Assembly: GCA_016703005.1 (NCBI GenBank)
Contig: JADJCX010000012.1
Coordinates: forward strand, 51,425-115,424
Reading direction: 5' to 3'
From: Flavobacteriales bacterium
GTDB taxonomy: Bacteria > Bacteroidota > Bacteroidia > Flavobacteriales_F > PHOS-HE28
DNA: 64,000 nt
This document shows, piece after piece, positions 7,920 to 17,603 of the stretch (positions are counted from its first letter, which is position 1; every line of letters begins with the position of its first letter). Both the position numbers and the translations under genes were made by a program. Below the pieces are notes generated by a model. The model had not been told where the DNA came from, searched no databases, and saw only the letters and a program-made list of their open reading frames with translations.

Positions 7920-8807
7920 TCACCTCAGGTTAAGGAGGACCGTGTTCAAGTATTCTCCACCGGCCATGACATCGATCCTGTACGTGCCCGGTTGTAGTTT
8001 TTCAGTTGGAGTGAACTTCAAGTGTACGCGGGCGGCCCGATCCGTGCCCAAAAGCGCTTCGGGCATCAGGTCCACAGCGGCCAAGGGCTCAGGTTCCATT
8101 GTTTCCAATGACATGCTGATGGCCGGATCGGCACCGGAATAGTTGTGTCCCTCGGGGGTCATGATCTTGAAGCTCGCCCCCTCTGCTAAGGAGCCCGGCA
8201 GATCGAACGCCATGCGTATCTCTTTGGCCCTGCGCGCCACCACCGTCAGCTTGCCCTTCTTCCCGCGCAAGGCATCCACTTCGGCGTTGTTCACCATTTG
8301 TGCCCCGGCCTTATGCTCCGCCAGTTCCGTAGCGATCTCATCGCGCTCTTTCGCCGTTCGTTCCAGCTGATCGCGCAGGTCGTGTTCGAGGCTGGCGTTC
8401 GTCGCCAACGTCAATTCCAGTTGTTCTTTCGTTTTGCGCAGTTCGGCAACCTGTCTTTCCAGGTCCTTGCTCTTGCCTGCCGCGCGCTCCACCCCCTTCG
8501 CGCGGGCCAAGGCTTGCTCCACGCGGCGTTTCAAGTCCTCTTCGTTCCGCTCCAACTCCGTAAGCGCTTCACTCTTGGTGGACAAGCGGCCACCAAGCTC
8601 CGCGATCTGTTTGTCGAGTTGCAGCTTTTCCCCCAGCAAGCGTTCACTGGTGAGTTTGGCTTCGTCAGCACCGCGGCCCAAGGCGGCATTCTCACTGCCG
8701 AAGTACACGGCCGTGCCGATGCCGGTGAGGGTGAGCAGCGCCAGTGCGGCGATGACCATCCGTTGTCGACCATTGTTCCTGCGAGGGTTGTCGCGCTCTG
8801 ATTCCAT
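7920..8807 (-). CDS. Membrane-anchored coiled-coil protein
   Basis: A 295-residue protein. After a charged N-terminus, one membrane helix (MVIAALALLTLTGIGTAVYF, about 17-36) anchors a long coiled coil rich in Glu, Lys, Arg and Leu (about 45-165). A globular C-terminal domain of about 120 residues follows (KGKLTVVARRAKEIRMAFDL onward, ending GGEYLNTVLLNLR). ATG 8807 fits the anchor. Architecture resembles the lipoprotein at 38540-39436, though sequence similarity is not obvious. It lies 85 bp downstream of a histidine kinase on the same strand. Function unknown. Confidence 0.75.
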   Translation of the reverse strand: MESERDNPRRNNGRQRMVIAALALLTLTGIGTAVYFGSENAALGRGADEAKLTSERLLGEKLQLDKQIAELGGRLSTKSEALTELERNEEDLKRRVEQALARAKGVERAAGKSKDLERQVAELRKTKEQLELTLATNASLEHDLRDQLERTAKERDEIATELAEHKAGAQMVNNAEVDALRGKKGKLTVVARRAKEIRMAFDLPGSLAEGASFKIMTPEGHNYSGADPAISMSLETMEPEPLAAVDLMPEALLGTDRAARVHLKFTPTEKLQPGTYRIDVMAGGEYLNTVLLNLR

Positions 8808-8891
8808 GGTGCTCCATGTTGGTGCGGCACAAAGCACCGCACGCGAAATGAAGCCCACCCGAAAGCCGGATGAAAAAGCGATGAAAAACGA

Positions 8892-10259
8892 TCAGGCCGC
8901 CTTGGGCAGGTGCGCAACGAAGCGCGACCCTGCACCCTCGGCCGAGGAAAGGGTGATGCGGCCGCCGTGCAGTTCGGCGATGCGTCGCGCCAACGAAAGA
9001 CCGATGCCATGCCCTTTGGCGCCGCCGGTGTTGTTGGCGCGATAGAACGGCTCGAACACCCGCTCATGGTCCTGCGGTGCAATGCCGATGCCCTTGTCCG
9101 TCACCACCACTTCCACTTCAGTGGCCGTGGCGTGCAGCGACACCATGGCCTTGTGATCGTCGGAATACTTGCAAGCGTTCTCGAACAGGTTGGTGAGCAG
9201 CGACCGCAAGAGATTCTCGTTGCCGAGTACCAACAGGTCGGCTTCATCTTCCACTTTCCCCAGATCGATATCGACCGTGTGTGCGGAACCCGTGCGTTGC
9301 ACTTCGGCGCGCGACTGCCACAGCACTTCGTCGATGCGCACGGGGACGAACGAAGCCACCGGTGCCTTGCTCCCTGCTTGCGCCATGAGCAACAAGCGAT
9401 CGGCCAGCCGGTTCAGCGCGTGCATATCGTCCAGTACCGATCGCAGGGCCGTCGAGTATTCCTCGGGCGTACGTGCTTTCAGCATCAGCACTTCCAACTG
9501 TCCGGATATGGAGGTGAGCGGTGTCCGCATTTCGTGCGATGCGTTCGCGATGAAGTTCTTCTGCGAGAGAAAGGTCTTCTCCAACCGGTCCAGCAATTCA
9601 TTGAACGACCGCGCCAATTGCGCCAGCTCATCCTGTTCGTTGCCGGCCTGCACGCGAAGTGCGAGGCTCACGCCGCTGATCGCGCGGATCTCGTTGATCA
9701 ACCGTTGCACAGGCGACAACGCGCGCTGCGCATAGAAACGGCCTACCAGGAAAATGAGCACCAAGCCGATGAGGAAAGTCGCGATCATCACGCGGCCCTC
9801 GTTTCGCAGTTTGCTGCGCCCGTAGATGTCGCGCCCCGATGCCTCCACCACGAACCGATCATAACGATCGGTGAAGGGGAACGCCACCAGTTCACGCTCG
9901 CCGATCTCCAGCCGCTGATCGCCTTCCAGCCTCACTTGGTCCAGAATACCGGGTGGCACACTATCGCCCTGCGCAATGCCCAGCTTGAAGATCTGCTTGT
10001 TATGGTGATCGAATATGCGGATCACTTCTTCCGGCAAACGCACCGGGTTATCGCCCTCGATCCTGGCCAACAATTGCTCGTCGACCTCATCCACCTGTAT
10101 AAGCAGCTTGGCCGTATTGGTGCCACGGTCCTTGAGGCGGCTTATGAACTCCTCTTCGCGATACGCGGCGGAGAGCGCGTACACCACCATGAACGCGCCA
10201 CCGAGGATCAGCGAGGCCAACAGCAGGAACTGCAGGGCCAGCCGCGTGCGGATCGTCAT
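8892..10259 (-). CDS. HAMP-type sensor histidine kinase
   Basis: An inner-membrane kinase of 455 residues. A first membrane helix near residues 9-30 is followed by a periplasmic sensor region, a second helix (FLIGLVLIFLVGRFYA), a HAMP linker, the HisKA box NFIANASHEMRTPLTS with phospho-acceptor His, and an HATPase domain with NLFENACKYSD (N box), DKGIGIAP (G1) and GHGIGLSLARRI (G2). Its ATG overlaps the TGA of the OmpR-family regulator by ATGA, a classical coupled pair. The arrangement is like the metal- or envelope-responsive CusSR/CzcSR group, but the signal cannot be deduced. Confidence 0.9.
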   Translation of the reverse strand: MTIRTRLALQFLLLASLILGGAFMVVYALSAAYREEEFISRLKDRGTNTAKLLIQVDEVDEQLLARIEGDNPVRLPEEVIRIFDHHNKQIFKLGIAQGDSVPPGILDQVRLEGDQRLEIGERELVAFPFTDRYDRFVVEASGRDIYGRSKLRNEGRVMIATFLIGLVLIFLVGRFYAQRALSPVQRLINEIRAISGVSLALRVQAGNEQDELAQLARSFNELLDRLEKTFLSQKNFIANASHEMRTPLTSISGQLEVLMLKARTPEEYSTALRSVLDDMHALNRLADRLLLMAQAGSKAPVASFVPVRIDEVLWQSRAEVQRTGSAHTVDIDLGKVEDEADLLVLGNENLLRSLLTNLFENACKYSDDHKAMVSLHATATEVEVVVTDKGIGIAPQDHERVFEPFYRANNTGGAKGHGIGLSLARRIAELHGGRITLSSAEGAGSRFVAHLPKAA

Positions 10260-10934
10260 GGTGCGGCGGTAAGGATGTAGCCCATGCCCACACGCGTGTG
10301 GATCAGCTTGGGCTCGAAGTCGCGATCCACTTTCTTGCGCAGGAGCTTGATATAGGCGTCCACCACGTTGGTGCCTGTATCGAAATCGATGTCCCACACG
10401 CGCTCGCTGATCTGCGCGCGGGAGAGCACGCGATCGGCATTGCGCATCAGGTACTCCAGCAAGCCGAATTCCTTCGCCGTAAGCGCGATGCGTTTCCCGT
10501 CGCGCAGGGCTTCTTTTGGCCAGGTCCAGTTCCAGTCCATGATAGGCCAAGCGTTCCGACTCTTCATGCACGTTGCCGGTGCGGCGGCTCAATGACCGCA
10601 AGCGCGCAAGCAGTTCCTTGAACTCGAAGGGCTTCACGAGGTAGTCGTCCGCTCCTGCATCCAGCCCATCCACTTTGTCCTCCGTAGTGCCTAAGGCCGT
10701 GAGCAATAGGATGGGCATGCAGCCGCCTCCGGCGCGTATCGCACGGCAGGCTTCAACGCCGCTCATTCCCGGCATCACCACATCCATCATCACCAGGTCA
10801 ACTGGTTCTTGCAAGGCAAGACGTTTTCCCATGGCACCATCGTACGCGCTCAACACATCATAGCCGCTTTCCTCCAAGCCTTGCTTGAGGAAGGCCGCCA
10901 CTTTGGGTTCGTCCTCCACCACCAGAATGCGCAT
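10256..10934 (-). CDS. OmpR-family response regulator (frame break near 10512)
   Basis: Receiver plus winged-helix DNA-binding domain, about 225 residues once joined. The receiver starts at ATG 10934 (RILVVEDEPKVAAFLKQGLE), with phospho-acceptor LVMMDVVMPG and YLVKPFEF. The winged helix reads ALTAKEFGLLEYLMRNADRV then TGTNVVDAYIKLLRKKVD. The frame changes inside an A-run (T-run 10512-10515 on the plus strand). One A fewer joins DLAK directly to EALRDGKRI. The uncorrected frame runs straight into the kinase gene and mimics a hybrid protein. Operon partner of the adjacent kinase. Confidence 0.88.
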
Positions 10935-11025
10935 GGTGCCAAAACTAGGTTGAACCACAGCGGTGCGGTCCCGGCGATTCGCGCCTACGCATCAACCATG
11001 GACTGCGGAAGCAAGCCGTATGCAA

Positions 11026-11439
11026 CTACGCAACCTTCTGTTCCATGTATAGAACACGCACTCCCTTGCTCCGCACATACACCAGCAGCGCCGACACGAT
11101 GAGCACGCCGACCAACCCGCCCACTACGTCACCGCTCAGGGCACGCCCCACATCGCCCAAGCCGTTCGCCAGGAAGATGCCCTGCACCAGCCACCACGCC
11201 CACCGCCGGGCCTTGAACCAACCATAGGCCGCCAAGGCCATGATGACACCAAGCAGGAGAAAGCCCGTGCCCGCCCAAAGACGATAGGGTAGCATCTGCT
11301 CGTACTCGGTGCGCTTGAAGTCCCAGATGTGGTCCACGACGGTGCCGGGGAATAGGAACGTGACGGTGGTGGCCGCGAGGATGCATGTGGACAGGACCAG
11401 GAACACGCCGAGCAGCGTTACGCCAAGGGGCTTCTTCAT
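11026..11439 (-). CDS. Four-helix membrane protein, hypothetical
   Basis: A 137-residue protein with about four hydrophobic segments: LGVTLLGVFLVLSTCILAAT, the AGTGFLLLGVIMALAAYGWF region, WAWWLVQGIFLANGLG and VVGGLVGVLIVSALLVYV. A start five codons upstream (11454) is also possible. ATG 11439 gives the usual MKK-type N-terminus. No family recognised. It lies in the ion-homeostasis block, and the next gene on the strand, at 11570, is a similar-sized membrane protein. Confidence 0.65.
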   Translation of the reverse strand: MKKPLGVTLLGVFLVLSTCILAATTVTFLFPGTVVDHIWDFKRTEYEQMLPYRLWAGTGFLLLGVIMALAAYGWFKARRWAWWLVQGIFLANGLGDVGRALSGDVVGGLVGVLIVSALLVYVRSKGVRVLYMEQKVA

Positions 11440-11569
11440 TGCTCTGCGGTCCATTCCTCAAATCTCGGCAGTAGCCACGAACGAGCTAGCACTGTCGTGG
11501 TGGTAGGGAGACGACCTTTTACACCGGCGCGGAGGAGCGATCGCAGGACCGGAACCCGAACCGTTGGCG

Positions 11570-11953
11570 TTAGTACGCTGCATAAAGCACCAACACCCCA
11601 AGGGCACAAGACAAGATCGCGTAGATGGCGATGTGCTGGTATACGAACGGCATTACACGAGCAGCGAAACGGTTGTGCATACGCCAGGGAAGCAGCAGGA
11701 GCACCACGCTCGATGCCACCAGCACCCAACCGAAGATCTCTGCGGCAACGGGGAAGCGCATGGCAGGAGCATACTGCACGAAGCCCCAACCCGCAACGAT
11801 CCGCAGGACCATTTCGATAAGGTGCGCCCGGAACGAATCTGCGAAGCGGCCGAGAAGATCCCTTGCGCGGGCAGGTGCCACCAACACCCAAGCTGCAAAC
11901 CCGATCAGCCAAAGACCCACGAGCAGCACTGTTATCCCAGCGAGGGTCGTCAT
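11570..11953 (-). CDS. Membrane protein, hypothetical (127 aa)
   Basis: Four hydrophobic helices (ITVLLVGLWLIGFAAWVLVA; IVAGWGFVQYAPAM; IFGWVLVASSVVLLLLPW; IAIYAILSCALGVLVLYAAY) with RARDLLGRFADSFRAHLIE between helices one and two. The ATG at 11953 overlaps the end of an 11-codon fragment beginning MAHFLTTT at 11985, which resembles a fragment upstream of nhaA. No family assigned. Confidence 0.6.
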   Translation of the reverse strand: MTTLAGITVLLVGLWLIGFAAWVLVAPARARDLLGRFADSFRAHLIEMVLRIVAGWGFVQYAPAMRFPVAAEIFGWVLVASSVVLLLLPWRMHNRFAARVMPFVYQHIAIYAILSCALGVLVLYAAY

Positions 11954-12026
11954 CTGCTATTGGTGGTGGTGAGGAAGTGGGCCATCGCGGCGATCACAGA
12001 CCTTTGAGGCAAGGGGTGATCGTTCC

Positions 12027-12854
12027 CTACTGCACTACCGGTTGCTGCAACACCAGCATCGGAACGTGGGTGTGCATCGCAAGCCTTGTAGCCGTGCTCC
12101 GGTGGAAGAGCTGTTGCACCCAACCACGTTGACGGTGCACCACGGCGAGCAACTCGGCATCGCTTCGGCGAATTTGGTCGCCCAACACGCCCGCGAGATC
12201 TTCACCGCTCATGTACACATGGCTATGGGACACGGCACTAAGAACTGCTTCGAAGGAGCAGACCGGTGGCTCCTCCGGACCCACATGCACATCCTCATTG
12301 ATCATCCGCAGAACGACCACCATGGCACCGGTGCGCTGCACAATGTCGAGCAACGTGCTCATGACGGCCGGTTCGACGGGGTCACCATCGTCGGTGAGGA
12401 TGATGCGCTTGGGCGTTGTGAACGTGGCCTGCGCAGGTACGGCCAGCACGGAGATGCCTGCGTGCTTGATGACGTCCGCGGTATTGGTGCCCATCAGCAC
12501 GTGCTCGATACCTGTTGCCCCTTGGGTACCCATGACCACCAGATCCGGGGCATTCGGTCGATTCCTGTGGACCTTGATCACTTCCCGTAGGTAACCACGA
12601 TCACTTTTCAACTCCAATTGGTGTTGCATGCCCGGCAGCTTCGCACGCAGGGAGGTCGCGAATTTGGATAGGTCCTCCTGCGAATTTTTCCGCATGAGGT
12701 CATCGATGTTCCACAGGATGCTCTCGCCGTGGCGCGGCATCGCGTAGCAGTGCAGAAGGGTGAAGGTGTTGCCCTCCGCACCATAGAGTTCCAGTGCGTA
12801 CAGGGCAGCGTTCAGCGCATTAGGGCTGAGATCGGTGGGGATGAGGATGTGCAT
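12027..12854 (-). CDS. Universal stress protein, tandem UspA domains
   Basis: A cytoplasmic 275-residue protein. The first UspA domain starts at once (HILIPTDLSPNALNAALYAL) and ends with the nucleotide-binding signature VVMGTQGATGIEHVLMGTNT followed by VIKHAGISVLAVP. The second domain (KRIILTDDGDP to HVPMLVLQQP) is more diverged and lacks the full Gly-rich loop. Two-domain UspA proteins of this size are common in Bacteroidota. ATG 12854 is chosen because the fold starts there. It is divergent from the CaCA exchanger. Confidence 0.88.
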   Translation of the reverse strand: MHILIPTDLSPNALNAALYALELYGAEGNTFTLLHCYAMPRHGESILWNIDDLMRKNSQEDLSKFATSLRAKLPGMQHQLELKSDRGYLREVIKVHRNRPNAPDLVVMGTQGATGIEHVLMGTNTADVIKHAGISVLAVPAQATFTTPKRIILTDDGDPVEPAVMSTLLDIVQRTGAMVVVLRMINEDVHVGPEEPPVCSFEAVLSAVSHSHVYMSGEDLAGVLGDQIRRSDAELLAVVHRQRGWVQQLFHRSTATRLAMHTHVPMLVLQQPVVQ

Positions 12855-13019
12855 GTACGACGCGTGCTGCTTACCGTGCACTGCAAAGTAATCGCTTGGA
12901 AGCGGGACATGCTGACCACGGTCAGCTTTCACGACTGGCCACCCTACCTTGGCCACGGTGGCGCCGGTACCGGTTCGACGATGCCACCACCTTGTGAAAC
13001 TTGAATTGTTGTTCAGGGA

Positions 13020-14047
13020 ATGACTTGGACCATCGTAGGCTTTCTATCGTGCGCGGCCCTGATCGTCTTTTCGGGCAGCCGACTCTCCTACTACGGCGAC
13101 CGCATTGCGGAACTCACCGGTTGGGGCCGTGCGTGGCTGGGCTTGATCCTGATGGCGGCCGTTACTTCGCTCCCCGAACTCTTGACCGGCATCAGCGCGG
13201 TTACGGTGGTGAAGGCGCCGGATCTTGCCGCAGGAGATGTGTTCGGCAGTTGCGTGTTCAATCTGCTGTTGCTTTCGTTGTTGGATGTACGCCTGAAGCG
13301 GCCGCTTTCATCGCTCGTGCGCAGTGGGCATGTGGTGGCGGCGCTGTTCGGCATCATCCTGCTCACGGCTGCGGGGCGGCCTTGGTGGCGGGCCATTGGC
13401 TGCCGCTATTCGGCTGGTTCAGCATTTTAACACCGGTGATCATCGGCATCTACCTGCTGGCGATCCACGGCATCTTCCGGTACGAACAGCAGCAGCCTGC
13501 GGAACCCGGCGCGGTGCCCAAGCGCGACAGGTCGGCCTTGCGTTCGGCGTTCAGTGCCTATGGCTTGCACGCGCTGGTGGTCATCGGTGCGGCGCTCTTC
13601 CTGCCTCACTTCGGCGAGCAGCTGGCCCAGGCCTCGGGCATGGGTTCATCGTTCTTTGGCACCACCTTCCTTGCTGCCGCCACCTCGCTGCCGGAGCTGG
13701 TGGTCTCCTTCGCCGCCATCCGCCTGGGATCATACGACATGGCCGTGGGCAACTTGTTCGGTAGCAACATCTTCAACATCCTCATACTCGCCGTTGACGA
13801 TCTCTTCTATGTGGAAGGTTCGCTCTTTGCGGCGATCGAACCGCAGCACCTTATGAGCGTGTTCGCCACCGTGGCCATGACCGCCGTGGCCGGGCTGGGC
13901 ATGATGATCAAGCCGCAACGCAAGGTGTGGTGGGTCTTCAGTGTGGACACGCTGGTCATTGTATTGTTCTATATCGCGTTGATGACCAATTTGTACCGCG
14001 CGGCGCATCGATCCACCAGCGGAAGCCTGATGCGCCCCTTGTCCTAA
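13020..14047 (+). CDS. CaCA-family Na+/Ca2+-type exchanger (frame break near 13375)
   Basis: An inner-membrane cation exchanger with about ten helices in two inverted halves. Each half has an alpha-repeat: LILMAAVTSLPELLTGISAV with DVFGSCVFNLLLL in the first, TTFLAAATSLPELVVSFAAI with GNLFGSNIFNILIL in the second. These hold the acidic ion-binding residues of the YrbG/CaCA family. The frames switch at a GGGG run (about 13374-13377). One more G gives TAAGAALVAGHWLPLFGW without a gap. Both halves are otherwise intact. Confidence 0.88.
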
Positions 14048-14122
14048 TACGCCCCGTTCGTGACGCCTTTCAACTTCAGCACGCGCGAGGCGATCGCCGA
14101 GGGCTGCGCTGCCGCGCTTCGC

Positions 14123-14278
14123 TCATGGCATACCGCGTTCACCTGCTTCCTGCAAGCGTTGCAGGTGGATGATGCGCGGGAACACGAAGGTCTAGATCAG
14201 CGTCAGCGACCCCTCCGCCTCGCGGATCACGCGCTCAATGGCGGCGCTGCTGTCGGTGGCGGTAAGGAAGTGGGCCAT
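14123..14278 (-). pseudogene. Remnant of the 5' end of an unidentified gene
   Basis: From ATG 14278 a frame reads MAHFLTATDSSAAIERVIRE and hits TAG at 14192. The same frame continues to another stop at 14123 with PRIIHLQRLQEAGERG. Codon use looks coding, but no full gene remains. The start resembles a phospholipase D-like family from memory, with low confidence. The first codons recur at 11985 (MAHFLTTTNSR, then stop), so the fragment exists twice within 2.3 kb. Confidence 0.35.
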
Positions 14279-14297
14279 CGTTCAGGTGCGTTGCGAC

Positions 14298-15481
14298 TTA
14301 CTGGACCTGATCAGGATCACCGCGTCGTGCCTCATGCTCCAGACCATCCTCATCATCCAACGCTTTTGCAGGCAACGTGTACTTCAACCAGATGCCGCCG
14401 ATCGCTGCGATGAGCGATGCGACGAGGATCGCGGTCCCGGCCTGCAGCACGGCTTCGGCATCATCGAAGGCGAGCAATGCGATGAAGATGCTCATGGTGA
14501 AGCCGATGCCCGCGAGCAGGCCCACGCCGATGATGTGCAAGAAGCGCGTGCCCTCCGGCAGGGTGCACCAGCCCACGGCGATGGCCGCGCCCGCGAAGAG
14601 CGCGATGCCCAAGGGTTTGCCCACCACCAAGCCGGCTATGATACCGAGGCCCTCCGCCGAAAGCAAGCCCTGCACCCAGCCGGGGGCCAGCACAATGCAC
14701 GTGTTGGCCAACGCGAACACCGGCATGATCCCGAACGCCACTGGCCTGTGCAGGAAGTGTTGCAGCCGATAGGAGGGACTTTCCTCGTCGCCGGTGCCGA
14801 AAGGAATGGCGAAGGCCAACAACACACCGGTGATGGTAGGATGCACTCCTGAGCGCAACATGCAATACCACAGCACCGGCCCAGCAAGGTAGGGCCACAG
14901 ACGGTGCACTTTGAGCCGGTTCAACAACAGCAGGAAGCCGAAGACAACCATGGCGCCGCCCAGATAAGCCCAGTGCAAACCCTTGTTGTAGAAGATGGCG
15001 ATGGTGATGATGGCACCGAGATCATCCATTACCGCCAGCGCGGTAAGGAACACCTTGAGGGCGACCGGAACGCGATCGCCGAGCAAGGCCAGCACACCGA
15101 TGGCGAAGGCGATGTCGGTGGCCATGGGAATGCCCGCCCCCGATGCCGTGGGCGTACCATGGTTGAAGAGCGCATAGATGCCGGCAGGTACGAGTATGCC
15201 ACCCAACGCCGCCAAGGCAGGCAGCGTCGCGTTCCGTGGCTCGCTCAATTCACCTACGTATAGCTCCCGCTCCAGCTCCGGCCAACGAGCAGGAAGAAGA
15301 TGGTCATCAACCCGTCGTCGACCCAGAACTCCAACGGCCGCCCGGCGATGTCTGCATGCCACAGCTCCACATAGCCGTGGCCACCCAAGTTGGTGATTGC
15401 CAGTGAGAGCGCGCCGCATACGATCAACAGGATGCCCCCGGTGCGTTCACTTGAAAATAGATCCTCAAAGAGCGTCGTCAC
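14298..15481 (-). CDS. nhaA: Na+/H+ antiporter NhaA (frame break near 15280)
   Basis: An inner-membrane electrogenic antiporter that expels Na+ in exchange for H+. The N-terminal part reads TTLFEDLFSSERTGGILLIV and WVDDGLMTIFFLLVG. The rest resumes LERELYVGELS, then GIPMATDIAFAIGVLALLGD and LTALAVMDDLGAIITIAIFY, the two conserved helices with the ion-binding aspartates, and ends in the helices typical of NhaA. One missing base near 15280 (GGCCGGAG) explains the split, since NhaA normally reads VGLExxRE there. A GTG at 15481 is the best start by alignment with the family. An ATG at 15544 is the alternative. Confidence 0.9.
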
Positions 15482-15630
15482 TTTCACGCTGCAAAGAAAC
15501 CATCTGTAAGGCGCCGATACTGAGAGCCGTGGAATGGTCGGCACTGCCCATGAGGTAGCATCATTACGAAGGCACCATCTTCCTGGTCAATGATCTGATG
15601 ACCGGATCATGCTGACCTTGCGCGGCGAAC

Positions 15631-16833
15631 ATGAACGCCTACAACGTCCTCATCTTCCTCAGCGGGCTGGTGATCTTCAGCTACCTCTTCGACCTGCTCG
15701 CGAAGCGTACCCGCGTTCCGTCAGTATTGCTGTTGCTTTTGACAGGAATCGGCCTACGTGCGTTGGCCGAGTACTGGCACATCCAGGCCTTCGACGTGCA
15801 ACGCATCCTGCCAGCACTGGGGAACATCGGGCTCATCCTCATCGTGTTCGAGGGGGCTTTGGACCTGACATACGAACCTTCCAAGCGACCGCTGATCCGC
15901 AAGGCGTTCGTCTCCTCCCTCTTCCTCCTCTTGCTTACCGTGGCCGGGGTCGCGGCCATCCTACATTGGTCTACGGGAGCTTCGGTGTTGGTCTGCGTGG
16001 CCAATGCGGTGCCCTTGAGCGTGATCAGTTCGGCGGTGGCGATCCCATCCGCGCGCGGACTGGCGAAGCGCGAAAGGGAGTTCGTCGTGTACGAATCGTC
16101 GTTCTCGGATATCCTGGGCATCGTCCTGTTCAACTTCATCGTGAGCAATGAGACGTTCGGTGCTTCCGCCTTCGGTGGTCTTGGCTTGGAGATCATCGGT
16201 GTGCTCGCCTTGAGCGCGATCTTCTCCATGGCACTGCTCTGGCTGTTGGGTCGAATTACGCACCATGTGAAGTTCTTCCTGATCCTCGCGATCCTGGTGC
16301 TGGTGTACGCCGTGGGCAAGCAGTTCCACTTGTCATCGTTGGTGGTGGTGCTGGCCTTCGGCATGTTCCTGGCCAATGCCGATCAATTCCCGTTCGCCTG
16401 GTTCCGCGAGCGGTTCCTGCACCGCGACTTCCATCGCGACCTGGAGCAGTTCCACTCCCTGTCCAACGAAAGCGCCTTCCTCATCCGCACGTTCTTCTTC
16501 GTGCTCTTCGGGTACAGTGTGCTGGTTGGCGAACTGGTGGATCGCAATGCCGCGATCCTGTGCGGCCTCCTTCTAGTGGCCACCTATGCCGTTCGTGCCT
16601 TGTTCCTGAAGTTCGCCGTGCGCATGGACCTCAGTCCGCTGGTGTTCATCACACCGAGAGGGCTGATCAGCATCCTGCTCTACTTCTCTCTTCCCACGTC
16701 ACTTCAGCTCCCACAGGTCGGCACGACATTGCTCTTCCTGTTGGTGCTCAGCACCTGCTTGGTGATGGCACTGGGTTTGATCGCCGCCGGCAAGACCCTG
16801 CCGCTGATCGACACAGCCACCGAGGAACGATGA
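15631..16833 (+). CDS. CPA-family Na+(K+)/H+ antiporter
   Basis: A 400-residue membrane protein with about twelve helices. Notable segments are LALGNIGLILIVFEGALDL, NAVPLSVISSAVAIPSA, the SSFSDILGIVLFNFIV helix with a likely ion-binding Asp, and FITPRGLISILLYFSLP near the end. These match the cation:proton antiporter-1 group. It lacks the long C-terminal TrkA-like tail found in some members. No frame break. The nitroreductase gene follows within 3 bp, suggesting one transcript. Confidence 0.85.
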   Translation: MNAYNVLIFLSGLVIFSYLFDLLAKRTRVPSVLLLLLTGIGLRALAEYWHIQAFDVQRILPALGNIGLILIVFEGALDLTYEPSKRPLIRKAFVSSLFLLLLTVAGVAAILHWSTGASVLVCVANAVPLSVISSAVAIPSARGLAKREREFVVYESSFSDILGIVLFNFIVSNETFGASAFGGLGLEIIGVLALSAIFSMALLWLLGRITHHVKFFLILAILVLVYAVGKQFHLSSLVVVLAFGMFLANADQFPFAWFRERFLHRDFHRDLEQFHSLSNESAFLIRTFFFVLFGYSVLVGELVDRNAAILCGLLLVATYAVRALFLKFAVRMDLSPLVFITPRGLISILLYFSLPTSLQLPQVGTTLLFLLVLSTCLVMALGLIAAGKTLPLIDTATEER

Positions 16834-16836
16834 CCC

Positions 16837-17568
16837 GTGACTGCCAGCGCCATCAATAGCTTCGATGACGATCTTGGCGGAATGGAGAATGCACACGGAC
16901 CTGATTTCATTCCCTACACGCCAGAGCGGCTCGAACAAGCGGAAGCGCTGCTGCGCGCGAAGCTTTTCTTCGAATTGCTGGATGGCAGGAGGAGCGTCCG
17001 TCACTTCAGTAGCGAGCCCGTTGCGGAGGCGGTATTGGACGACCTGATCCGCACCGCGAGCACTGCCCCCAGCGGAGCGCACAAGCAACCCTGGACCTTC
17101 TGCGTGGTGACGGATCCCGCGTTGAAGCATGCCATTCGGGAAGCCGCGGAGGAAGAGGAGCGAGAGAGCTACAACGGCCGTATGCCCAAGGAATGGCTCG
17201 AAGATCTGGCCCCGCTCGGCACCGACTGGCACAAGGAATTCCTCGACATTGCACCCTGCCTCATCGTCGTGTTCAAACGCGCTTATGAACGGATGCCCGA
17301 TGGCGCGAAGCGCAAGAACTACTACGTCGAGGAGAGCGTCGGCATCGCCTGTGGCTTCCTATTGGCTGCCGCGCGTAGCGCTGGACTGGTCACGCTGACG
17401 CATACGCCCAGCCCGATGAATTTCTTATCGAAGCTTTTAGAACGACCCGACAACGAGCGGGCCTTCCTTCTGATCCCGGTCGGCTACCCGGCGGAGCACT
17501 GCGAAGTGCCCGATCTGCATCGCAAACCGTTGGAAGAGGTGATGGTGCGCTACCCTACTGTTGCATGA
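16837..17568 (+). CDS. Nitroreductase-family flavoprotein
   Basis: An FMN-dependent oxidoreductase of 243 residues. The family signature RRSVRHFSSEPV lies about 50 residues in, followed by TASTAPSGAHKQPWTFCVV (the FMN-binding loop) and VGIACGFLLAAARSAGLVTLTHTPSP. This pattern resembles the iodotyrosine-deiodinase/BluB-like branch. The start is GTG 16837, 3 bp after the antiporter stop. An internal ATG at about 16882 would remove 15 poorly conserved residues. The substrate cannot be predicted. Confidence 0.85.
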   Translation: MTASAINSFDDDLGGMENAHGPDFIPYTPERLEQAEALLRAKLFFELLDGRRSVRHFSSEPVAEAVLDDLIRTASTAPSGAHKQPWTFCVVTDPALKHAIREAAEEEERESYNGRMPKEWLEDLAPLGTDWHKEFLDIAPCLIVVFKRAYERMPDGAKRKNYYVEESVGIACGFLLAAARSAGLVTLTHTPSPMNFLSKLLERPDNERAFLLIPVGYPAEHCEVPDLHRKPLEEVMVRYPTVA

Positions 17569-17603
17569 TGGACCGGTGGCGCCCACGCTTTGGCCCACGC
17601 TGG

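Noticed and set aside
8892..10958. A 688-residue hybrid receiver-histidine kinase
   Set aside because: The fused frame arises from one extra A near 10512. The correct winged-helix sequence is present in the neighbouring frame and ends with an ATGA overlap at the kinase start, so these are two genes.
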